A stretch of DNA of 64,000 nt from contig CM054114.1 of NCBI GenBank assembly GCA_028673005.1, forward strand, positions 124,277,307 through 124,341,306, read 5' to 3'. The notes under the pieces were generated by a model. That model saw nothing but the letters and a program-made list of their open reading frames with translations. It had not been told where the DNA came from and ran no database searches. The translations under genes and the position numbers were made by a program. The stretch comes from Tanypteryx hageni (lineage: Eukaryota > Arthropoda > Insecta > Odonata > Petaluridae). Positions 55,281-64,000 of the stretch are shown piece by piece (within the stretch, counting starts at the first letter, position 1; each line of letters starts with the position of its first letter).

Positions 55281-56597
55281 TTTCCCTCAAATCTCGTAAA
55301 ATGTTAAGTCACACCGAAAAAGTCCCCAAATAAAATTTATAGAACCAACTAAATAGAATATTACTTGCCGAGCGTATTTTTATCGTAGGAGTATCCGTTA
55401 TCAAGAAAATCAAACAAGAAAGTCGAAATTCGCTTTGAACTTCGAAAAGTTCTTGCATGGATACTACTTGATTGTTGTCAAGGAAAACTATCTTATTTGT
55501 AACTGAAGTAAATAAGATCTGCTATAATTACGAAAATACGTTTCATTTGTAATGGAGAATTTATTAAGCGGAATGGAATGGATTATCTACGACGAAGAAA
55601 ATAACGTAAACATTACAACTACTTAACTCAAGTGAGATGTTTAAAATAATTTTCGATTGTATGATTAATTAACTTATTATAAATAAATCTGTAAATCATT
55701 TCTGTTATCTACATCGTTTTTCAGTTTTTATTCATTATACTCAAATTTACGCGAATACGATTGCTAATGCAACAACTTAAGAAGAGAAAAGACATTTTTA
55801 GCGTACAAGGAGACATAATCGGGTCGTGGCGTTTTGTTGTTTTATGGCATTTGAGCTCCTTCAAAATATATCGTTTCTAATACTCCGCCTCACGAAACTA
55901 GCGTATTTGCGATACGACGTGCATTTTCCAAACTTGCCTTGAATTTAAAAGCCGTAGAAAAACGAAACCTTTTATTTTTTTGGTCTATTGGGTTTGTTGG
56001 TTCAGAAAACTCCCGTCCTAATGAAGAAGTCCGCCCCAACTAAACCTCGACCACTGGAGCTAATGGGGGGGGGGGGGGATAAATCCTAAAGCGGATCGAT
56101 AATCGAGGACCCATCACTTATTCAGTCAACCACGCTTGCGCTCCGTGACTGTATAGGGGACTAATCGCGACACCTTCAATTACACCTCCGATCCAACAGC
56201 TAAACCGATACTACCGTCACAGTAATGGGATGGACGGGAAATCACGTAAAGGCAATTGTCTCCCACACACAACCGAACAAATGCCGCGTAAATCTGATTA
56301 TTTCGACATCGAACGGACTATACGAAATTAAACCAAGCGCGCGGGATCGATGTCTCGAACATACGATGCTGCAGATAACGTGAATACGCCATGAAGCATA
56401 TAAGACGACTAATGTCGTCCTGAGTGCGGCTGAAATGTACAGCTCCTATTTCCTTAACCCTAAAAAAACCGGCAATTTGCTTTGATCCATGTTCGCCCCT
56501 CAAAAAGACCCCATTTTAATGCAGTCAGGCATCCTTTGGCATTTATTTATGTTTAGTCTTTGGCAGAGGAATTTGTACCCATATGCCTCTGACATTT
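55281..56597. other. unassigned DNA with a poly(G) run
   Basis: A run of 14 G at about 56065-56078. No gene or TIR pair recognised. Confidence 0.4.
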
Positions 56598-56800
56598 AAA
56601 TTGTTTGTTTGTATTTCTGGCTAATCAGCCTTTTGGACCATTATGGCCATAACTCCTTCCACACCAGACACACACAGAAGGGAAGGAGGGAAACCCGGTG
56701 TCGGCATTAGCCCTTCGGAAGGACGGAGCGCTGACTTGCGCGATCTCCTCAAAGCACACAAGAAGGGAACGAGACGATCCCAAGTTGAACAAGATGATCC
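56598..56800 (+). repeat. dispersed repeat family F, copy 2
   Basis: Colinear with 18414-18650: TTTCTGGCTAATCAGCC, GTGTCGGCATTAGCCC, GGACGGAGCGCTGACTTGCG and CGATCTCCTCAAAGCACA. It lacks about 35 bp that copy 1 has between CATTAGCC and the GGAAGG block. Confidence 0.7.
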
Positions 56801-57129
56801 AAACAGAACTTATGATGCCTACTTTCCATTTTAATAATTTATTTAATACTTATATTGGCTTTAATAGCTTTAAAGTCATCGCGGATATGTAGCTCTTTGT
56901 GTTCCCAAATTTAATAATTTAGCGTTATAAAATACTACAAATACATTCGAACGGAATATTAAATTGATCACGCGTTTTTGTGCTGTCAAAATAACGTGTG
57001 TACGTATTAGAATATACCGAATATGAGTCCAAATATAGTTGTTGCTATGGCAGTGATAAAGGCTGCAAAATCGCCAGCAATTACGCGAAATTCTAAGAAA
57101 TAAAATCGATAAGCAAAATTCTACGTTAA
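56801..57129. other. unassigned AT-rich DNA
   Basis: Minus frame at 56876-57187 without a recognised domain. Confidence 0.3.
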
Positions 57130-57480
57130 AATTAGAATCTTCATCCTTTCCCTCAGAGAATAATACAAGAACTCGCTCCGATATCACAATTCTAAGATAT
57201 TTTAATGTGCAAGAGAAAATTACCCTGCACGATGGATTTCAGATTTCCCATGTAAATCAAAAGGGAAGGATAGTTCCTGGAATAGAACCAGGGACTTCAA
57301 TAATCACAACAAAAACTAGTTTCATGAAAATCGGTCTAATGGTTCAAAAGTTAATAGGTGGGGACGGGCAGACAGACAGACACAACGACAAAACCATAAG
57401 CCTATTCCCATTCTGGAAAGTAGGCTAAAAATCAGACTGCGAGGAAGGCAAACGCTCTAACCACTCCGCCACTGCCACCC
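57130..57480 (+). repeat. family G copy 4 plus adjacent tRNA-like segment
   Basis: GCTCCGATATCACAATTCTA, TGCACGATGG, TTCCTGGAATAGAACCAGGG and TTCATGAAAATCGGTC repeat copy 1 in order, ending GGGCAGACAGACAGACAC. Downstream, the minus strand of 57425-57480 reads GTGGCGGAGTGGTTAGAGCG, a strong A-box-like sequence, so a tRNA-derived SINE head may lie at this end. Confidence 0.65.
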
Positions 57481-59084
57481 CTCTCTAACATTTACATTTG
57501 AGTAAAGAGAAGTCAAGAGTCACGTATACGGACAACTGCTGCTGAGACACTAATGCAAGGTCAGCACACATGTACGTCTGAGAGATAATTAAGCAAATTA
57601 CTGCGTAAAGCGAAGGATGATCAAGTAAACACATGTCGAACGCTGCTATCTCCAACGCGGTATTTTCCAAAAATGCAAATCCCGCTTTGTATAATGGACT
57701 ATTATTTAAGAAGTGAAAGAAACTTTCTTTACCGATCTCCCATATGCGCACACTAGCATTCGTGGCTTATCCTAATTAAATTCACGTTAGAGTGTTCTCC
57801 GTATATTTCGGGAACTTTGCGTCTAACAGTATGTGTTACTTGATGTCCTAGGTTGTCCTTAACGAGAACGACAACGGAAGTGCTCCATATCGAGCATGTG
57901 AAAATAATTATACGGAATACTTGGATAACAGCGCAATTTTGCTGCGGAGTGGAGCGTAGGATATAAAATGGGGAATAACTTACAAACTGAAAGATTACAA
58001 GTAAGCAAGAGAGGAACGGCAGAGAAAAATAATACAAAACGCAACAGATAAGACGGAGGAAAGCTAATTTGGTATGGCATTTCGCAAGAAAAGACATCAC
58101 AAATAAAAAGGTGACTGAAGGCCAATTTCATAGAAAATAAGAGGAATTGAGATCATCCTGCCAATTTATGACATTAAAATCAGTTATCAAGAGATTATGG
58201 TTGCTGAGGACAAGACCTAGAGAAGACTGTCGACTATATAATCGCGGATTTCGGCGGACAGGCTATTGATGAATATTTAAACACACCATAAGGGTTATGT
58301 TCACAGATAGGTTCATGATTTTATATTTATCTGTGTTCTCCACGCTGCCATGCCTCTGGATAATCCATTAGGTCTAACCGTAAAATCAATTTCAGAGATT
58401 GATGACATGGTGGTTTTTCCTTGTTTTCCACATCGCAGCACTGTAGCCGTTCTAGTAATTCCAGAAACGCCCACAGTTATTGTGAGCTAAAACCTATCCA
58501 GCATCATTTGTCTTAAGCTATATAACATACTAAGAATACTGTCGCCTATTTGCATACAAATACATATATGCACACACATGCATTCATACATATAAACACA
58601 GTATTCATCATTTGAGAATGCAGAGCATACCGCGCTATCTTTCGACGCTCCTCATTTTTATGGGACGTTCCCATTTTATTTGGAAAATTTTTCCATTTCT
58701 TAAGAAGGAGAGAGGCCGATACCATACAAAACTCCCTCGGTCGGAAAAAAGAAGAGAAAACTGACATAAAAAAACCAGGCGGCTAATAAAATAAAATGTG
58801 AAGATGTGGAATAAATTGGAGTTTTTTTCCTCCTCTCATTCACTCCATAACTCTTATTCCCTTGACCCCTTCTCCCTCCCTCTCTCTCTCCTCGCTTCCA
58901 TGTCCGCGGCAAAAAAACAGCCGAACTAGAAAAATAGATAAGGATTCCAGGCAAAAACTTCCCGGAAGTATATGATAACTCGAAAGTTAAATTTTCTTCT
59001 TGTGGCGTCGCTGGTGGGTGGGTAATGTCCCGAAACCCAAAAGGTCAAAGGTCGAAAGGGCTTGATTTTTTTTCTCGTGTGAAA
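57481..59084. other. unassigned DNA
   Basis: Several short minus frames (57485-58131, 58546-58954) lack recognisable domains. A GTATATGATAACTCG stretch near 58966 follows a CTTCCCGGAAG palindrome. No gene supported. Confidence 0.35.
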
Positions 59085-59370
59085 GGGAGAGAGAGAGAGA
59101 GGAAAGGATAGAGTGAATGAAAACGGAGAGAACAAGGGACTAAAGTTGAGAGGCGTAGGAGGAAAGGAGAGAGGGAGAAAGGAGGGAGGAAGGTAGGGAA
59201 TGTGAAAAGGGAGAAGGAAAGAAGAATGGAGGAAGAGAGAAAGGAATATGATGAATGGATGGTAGGAATATGAGATGAGGAAGCCGAAAATGAGGGAGAA
59301 AGAGGAAGAGAATTTTAACGAGGTATGGAGCAAGGGAGGGAGGAGGAAAGAGAGGACTAGAGAAAAAAAT
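59085..59370 (+). repeat. purine-rich block
   Basis: GA-rich. Minus-strand frames across it are Ser/Phe/Leu low complexity. Confidence 0.8.
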
Positions 59371-59374
59371 CGGT

Positions 59375-59490
59375 ACAACATGCTTTGCACTAACTTTCTC
59401 ATATACTACGTATGCATCTGGTCTCACTACATTTTCCCCACTGGAAAAAACTTCTACTGCTACGAAATGTCTTCTGCGCGTAAATTGTAT
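59375..59490 (+). repeat. family I copy
   Basis: ACTTTCTCATATACTACGTA, TGCATCTGGTCTCACTACAT and GAAATGTCTTCTGCGCG match the inverse of 49150-49270. A related ACTTTCTCATATAGTATGTA lies at about 45057. Confidence 0.55.
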
Positions 59491-59530
59491 TAATATAATG
59501 ATTACCTCATATGTGCAAATCCATTGTGTG

Positions 59531-59535
<5 letters not shown>

Positions 59536-59621
<86 letters not shown>
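59536..59621 (+). repeat. (AT)n microsatellite
   Basis: About 43 uninterrupted AT units. Confidence 0.95.
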
Positions 59622-59623
<2 letters not shown>

Positions 59624-60356
59624 GCGATGTATTGGAAACGAGCTTTCGATATCGTAAACGTGCTTTCTCTGTAATCGTCGTTGACTTTTTCAAGTCGAAA
59701 TCTTTCGTATCGGAAAAAAGGGAAAAATACCAGACCAGCTTCACATCACCAGGAACTTTACCTATATATTTCATTGAATTATTTCGGCCTCATCCTCGAG
59801 CAGAAAATTCTCGAAAGTACTCCCGCTTTGTACAATGTCGTAACCCACACAAGGATCGTCATTCTCTCCATCCCTTGCTCTCTCTCTCCTCCTTTTTCTC
59901 CCATTCTTCTCGCGGTATTCCTGGGTGAGTTTCAGAGAGTATTTACGGACCGAGTGTTGAGACAGAATACAGGAGAGATAGACAGAGAGAGAGGAGAAGA
60001 GAGGTGGCTAGAGAGGGCTATTCGTAGTTTCCCAGGGAGGAGCGCTCTCTACCTCCAATTTTCCCTTCCTTCTCAACTTAATCGGTATTAAAACCGATCA
60101 AAACCCACAAAAATCAGCTGATCGGTGACTACTACAAGCTATCCCAAAAAACAACATTAGCAGGCAGGGCCTCAGTTCGACTAAAGTCGAGAGAAACCTT
60201 TCAATTGAGCTGTGCGGGAAGAGTCAAGACACCACAAGCTTTAAAAAAAAACAATAACTTTTAGAATTAAGATGCTTGGCGCGCTCTAAATCTTCAACAG
60301 CTTCCCTAACTGAATAAGGCTTTCGTCATAACCTTGTGTTTTTAAAATGTTTCAGC
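59622..60356. other. unassigned DNA
   Basis: Frames at 59524-60091 have no domain. A possible donor (CCTGG/GTGAGTT) near 59922 follows pyrimidine-rich sequence but has no exon support. Confidence 0.3.
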
Positions 60357-60563
60357 CAGGGGCGGACTGAGAGGTAATTTGTGAAGAACATGTGGTCAGC
60401 CCTCCTCCCATCGCAGGAGAGTGGATCAAATCTTACTAAAATACAATGGAGAGAAAATTTTATCATGAAAAAGAATGACCAATTGATAAAAAATTTATAT
60501 ATATAAGTTTTAGCAGACCGGCCCTTTGCCTCGCCGGAAGGTTATATGGCCAGTCCTCTCCTA
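60357..60563 (+). mobile_element. short hAT element with perfect 8-bp TSD
   Basis: Left end CAGGGGCGGACTGAGAGG; right end GGCCAGTCCTCTCCTA is its imperfect inverse. GTTTCAGC is duplicated exactly (60349-60356 and 60564-60571). Length 207 bp, AT-rich interior, no coding. Confidence 0.85.
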
Positions 60564-61219
60564 GTTTCAGCTGTTGTTTTATCATCTGGACCAGCCTTGG
60601 GAGATTTGACACACCTGGCTAACATGCATCCAAGCCCATATTTTTCTTTGAAAAAATTCTCATGGGAACATTTTAAAAGTGCCTATTCCTTTATCTATTG
60701 AAAAAATGGCGAATATAGACTTTAAAGGGATGCCATGAAAACATTCAGCAATTCAGCGACTGCCAGTCAACATTCGCCTATCCTCAAATAATCTATGGAT
60801 TAAACTAGAGGACGCCAACCGTACACTAGCGGACTAGGGATTTCAGGTTCACAATTTAAATTTTGGAGCCCTATGGTTAATTACAATAAAAATGAAAATG
60901 GAGAAACCTCCTAATAGCCATAAAAATTAAAAACGAAGTACGCAAATACACTCAGGGTTTAGGGGAGAGATCCAGAGATCCTTGTTTACGCGCACACAAA
61001 TCAAGCAAGCAAATTAACCACAAAGTGTACTTTTTTTAAAAGAATGGCTAAATACGCATTTCGGAATTAATGATTCCACCCTCAGCAGGACGATCGTAAA
61101 GCTATTAGGTGCTCCAGTGAAACATATTTATGTTATAAAAAATTTGTTTCTTTGACATGGTGCATTCTAAGTCTTAGGAAGTCTACTGTTAGAATTTTAT
61201 AAATATATATGAGTTACTA
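60564..61219. other. unassigned DNA
   Basis: No gene supported. Confidence 0.35.
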
Positions 61220-61475
61220 AACACTATTGCTACATTTACTCCATTACTACAATCAGTTTGATGAATATCATGCCAACTGTCGCATTATTTATGGAAAAAC
61301 GTCAAACCGAAAAAGACGATTCCCTCCCCTCCACTTCTCCCCTCCAACCAAAAACCAAAATTCTGACCCCGAGGTACACATCCTCATGATCTCATTAGTA
61401 AGTATACCAAGTTTAAAGTCTGTAAGTTTCTTGGTTTTCGAGATATGCTCTCCACACACACACACACACAATAAT
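61220..61475 (+). repeat. retroelement-like 3' tail with (CA)n
   Basis: AGTATACCAAGTTTAAAGTC, TTCTTGGTTTTCGAGATATG and CTCTCC precede a CACACA run (about 61453-61470). The pattern (a conserved end giving way to CA/GACAGAC microsatellite) is shared with family G tails. The frame here has no domain. Confidence 0.45.
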
Positions 61476-61787
61476 ACAGATTAATAGAAAAAGTTAAGGA
61501 GGTTAAATATTGCAATAATTTTGTTTGAAAAATGTTTACAATTATTATTTTCGAAACGTCGCTTCCCACCGGTTGAGAAACGCTTCTCTAGCCTCCCTCA
61601 TTGCCAGTACTTCAGGCAGACCCTATCACCGTAGAATGCGTTGGAGTGACGTATCCGGCAATGTGAAAAGGCATTGCCGCTTCATACGGCAACTAATTCG
61701 ACCTTAAATTGGTAGGTTTTTCTTACCATGGAAACTCGAATGTTCAAATAAAGGAATGAAAATACGTATTGCAGAATAATATATGTT
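61476..61787. other. unassigned DNA
   Basis: No gene supported. Confidence 0.3.
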
Positions 61788-61789
61788 TA

Positions 61790-62330
61790 CACATGGGCTT
61801 TTTCCAACACGGTTTCTCATGACACGAATCCGCTACAATGCGGTTGTTTCTAATGCCAAAAATGAAACAACAACGCCGGTTGTGGTTCGCATTAACGCGG
61901 TTTGGTCGGACTTGGGAAGTGGGGTTCCAGATTGCCTCTAGAGAAAGAGATATTTTATATCGCCCGATTGCTTTTTTATATGATTAGATAATCGACGACG
62001 ACAAACGACTTGTCGATAAATGTGGACCGAGGATTTGAAAATATGGAACTGAAGGAGTGTGTCTGAAACGGTATCGAACACAACTAGGCAAAGACAGTTT
62101 CACATAACACGGATTCAGACCACAATGAAATTCATCAGACCTCATTCCCCGTCTTAATAGGAGTGTCGGGTGTATCCCTCACTCGCAATAATCCTCAAAA
62201 TGCTTATAATAATTCCATTTAATCAAGGTTTTAAACGTAAAAGTAACATCTGATTTGGCGAGATAATGTTGGCATTGCAGAAAACTACGAAACCAAAAAC
62301 CTTCATCAAAGATATTATCGCTTAAATATT
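61790..62330 (+). mobile_element. pogo-like family B element
   Basis: After a TA (61788-61789), CACATGGGCTTTTTCCAACA, then TTCGCATTAACGCGGTTTGG, TCGGACTTGGGAAGTGGGG, TATCCCTCACTCGCAATAAT and AATAATTCCATTTAATC. The order is the same as in 8204-8960, and this copy lacks the hAT insertion. It therefore serves as an empty-site comparison for the insertion at 8526. Confidence 0.65.
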
Positions 62331-62618
62331 GAAGTAGCTATCTTTTTAGAAGAGAGATCGTATTATGTCAAATAAACGTCACGCCGAAAGTAACCCATCC
62401 CTTCGTAATAACTTCAATTAGCACGGCGGTGGAGTTAAATTCCCGCCGGACAACTGACGCTTTCATCCCGAAGCGTGTGGTAACCCAGCCACCCCGCCCC
62501 ATCACCTGCTGGCGTCATCAAAAATTTCGCACGCAATCTCCCAGGTTTATTAACAGTCTCCCGTCGCAGGTGACGCAGGGTTCCTGCATATATGCATATT
62601 TCTCATATTCAAACTCAC

Positions 62619-62830
62619 CGGCATCCACCTCGTTAGTAAACCTCCCAACGGGGACGCCCTCGCCGACGGTCGAAGACGACGTGGAGCCGCGCTTCTTCTT
62701 CCAGTATTCCCCGCCCCTCCCCACGATCCTGCAGGTGCCTCCCCCGCCGTATCCGGAGGTGGAGGGCCGTGGAGCGGTGTATGAGGCGGAGGACGAGGCG
62801 GAGGAAGAGGAGGAGGTCCCAAAGGCTGTG
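62619..62830 (-). CDS. candidate internal exon of a host gene
   Basis: GC-rich segment in an AT-rich region with strongly G/C-biased third codon positions. On the minus strand it starts after a TTACAG acceptor at about 62831 and ends at an ideal GTGAGT donor (62613-62618). The reading is TSSSSSASSSASYTAPRPST, then SGYGGGGTCRIVGRGG, EYWKKKRGSTSS and VGRFTNEVDA. The + strand shares the same third positions and reads VEPRFFFQYSPPLPTILQVP, PPPYPEV and an acidic end to a stop at 62834, so the strand is uncertain. No domain is recognised. The codon bias and donor make real coding plausible. Confidence 0.35.
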
Positions 62831-62956
62831 CTGTAAGGACCTCCCCCACCCCTTAAGAACGGGAGGAAGCGTCTCCATTGAGACACCCTATTGTCGGGGG
62901 GCGTGGAGGAAGAGAGGCGCTTCCAGCCGCGCCTCATGGCGGTGTATACGGCGCGT

Positions 62957-62959
62957 TAT

Positions 62960-63048
<89 letters not shown>
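62957..63048 (+). repeat. (TA)n-(GT)n compound microsatellite
   Basis: TA repeat from about 62957 to 63027 passing into a GT repeat to about 63048. Confidence 0.95.
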
Positions 63049-63049
<1 letters not shown>

Positions 63050-64000
63050 TTCTATATTTATAATATGAGAAGATGTCCAATTCCGATAAATCCGTTGGAC
63101 CACAAGTCTATCTTATCTTCTTGTCCGATATAGAAAACAGCAATTTTCCAATTTTTATTCACGCGTGTAAAATGCGTATAAATGAACTTTCACTAGGGTC
63201 GAACAAAGTCCACCGGAAAAAATAACACAAGAGGATGTTTCGCACGAGGCGGGAGGCATTCTGCCTCGGGCCACACTTGTCCGATTCGAGCAAACAGACG
63301 AACCGCTTTCCCTAATCTTCCGAAGTCAGGAAATACGACGGATTCCTTTTTCGCACGGCACTCATCCGACAGGCAGACACTTCCCAAAAAGAGAATAAGA
63401 AGAATGACAATCCCACCACAAACCAGAGCCAGAAACTATCGTGTCGCGCAGCACCAGCTAAATAAAAACGGCCGGACACCACGATACATCCAACGCGGCA
63501 GTAGATGGACGCGTAGCAGACAGGGTCAACATCCCAGGCGAACGGACGCCCTCTTTTCGCGTACGAGGACTGAAAGGACACGCCCCCAACGCCTATTCCA
63601 CCACCCCTGTAACGCCACCCCCTTTCGGCGCGTAAGAACGAACCTGAAATGCCACGCGTGTTCGAGGCAGATCGATAATCTCACACGGTCGAAACCGGAC
63701 CTTCCTACGGCACGTACTCCCCGTGAATGGACAGATGGTCTCCGAGAGATCTGCGGGGAAGGTTTATTAATCTCCCCTGCCGTCTCCCCTCACACCCCTT
63801 GCCTCTCCCTCCGTTTCTCCGAGGGAGAGCCTCCACGACAAAGACTCTTTATCTATCTCGAATGATTCCGTCCCTGCATCAGACACGCGCTCTCACAAAA
63901 GGACACACCCACAGACGTCCACTTTTTCCGGTCTCTTGATGTGCTACCAGCTTCCCTCACATCCGCTCCTTCCCCGAGTTTATCTCCCTCTCGAAGTCCC
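63049..64000. other. CpG-rich unassigned DNA to the window end
   Basis: From about 63200 the sequence is clearly less AT-rich with many CG dinucleotides (GGACGCGTAGCAGAC, CCTCTTTTCGCGTACG). Frames at 63404-63865 (+) and 63193-63581 (-) have no recognised domain. It may be promoter or untranslated sequence of a gene lying beyond the window. Confidence 0.3.

Noticed and set aside
59922..59932. Splice donor GGGTGAGTTTC
   Set aside because: Only a match to the donor consensus; the preceding frame is pyrimidine-rich low complexity without coding support.

Overview
This window looks like a gene-poor stretch of an animal nuclear genome, most likely an arthropod. The arthropod call is an inference from the mix of mobile elements, not from any host gene. 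It is AT-rich and full of simple repeats: purine-rich (GA)n blocks up to about 1.2 kb, and long (TA)n and (CA)n runs. I see no prokaryotic operon, Shine-Dalgarno or CRISPR signal. The long open frames over the purine tracts are low-complexity artefacts. I could not support any intact multi-domain host gene. Two small pieces might be host exons: a 44-codon signal-peptide-like frame at 28.9 kb and a GC3-rich exon-like segment at 62.6-62.8 kb.

Layout. 0-9 kb: a satellite-like 157-bp repeat, two copies of a tRNA-shaped repeat clamped by inverted arms, a mariner-like element with ~115-bp terminal inverted repeats (TIRs), two hAT-type elements, a purine block with a 25-bp minisatellite, and a TA-flanked pogo-like repeat split by another hAT. 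9-24 kb: large purine tracts with different minisatellite periods (16, 21 and 14 bp), LINE 3' ends with (GATA)n tails, a hAT element with a degraded transposase C-terminus, an AT-rich foldback element and a CpG-rich patch. 24.7-28.8 kb: a 5'-truncated LINE pseudogene ending in (TGA)n, then a pyrimidine tract split by a second LINE 3' end. 28.9-35.8 kb: mostly simple repeats and unidentified DNA. 35.9-37.8 kb: remnants of a THAP-domain protein and of a protein I relate to the SWIM zinc-finger/YqaJ-nuclease group, between candidate TIRs. 38-42 kb: pogo/Tigger-like MITEs, one containing a tRNA-like fragment. 43.2-44.9 kb: a hAT element nested inside another hAT, both with perfect 8-bp target-site duplications (TSDs). 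45-52 kb: a composite hAT inserted in a (CA)n tract, dispersed tRNA-3'-half-like repeats, and a CR1/Jockey-type LINE pseudogene. 52-64 kb: more family copies, a 163-bp near-perfect GC-rich hairpin, a small hAT with a perfect TSD, and CpG-rich sequence to the end.

The main story is successive mobile-element insertion into older elements and microsatellites. Several insertions can be ordered in time: hAT in hAT, hAT in a pogo-like repeat, hAT in a tandem repeat, hAT in (CA)n, LINE in a pyrimidine tract, tRNA-like sequence in a Tigger MITE. Nothing appears autonomous: the reverse transcriptase and transposase remnants all carry frameshifts, stops or internal deletions.
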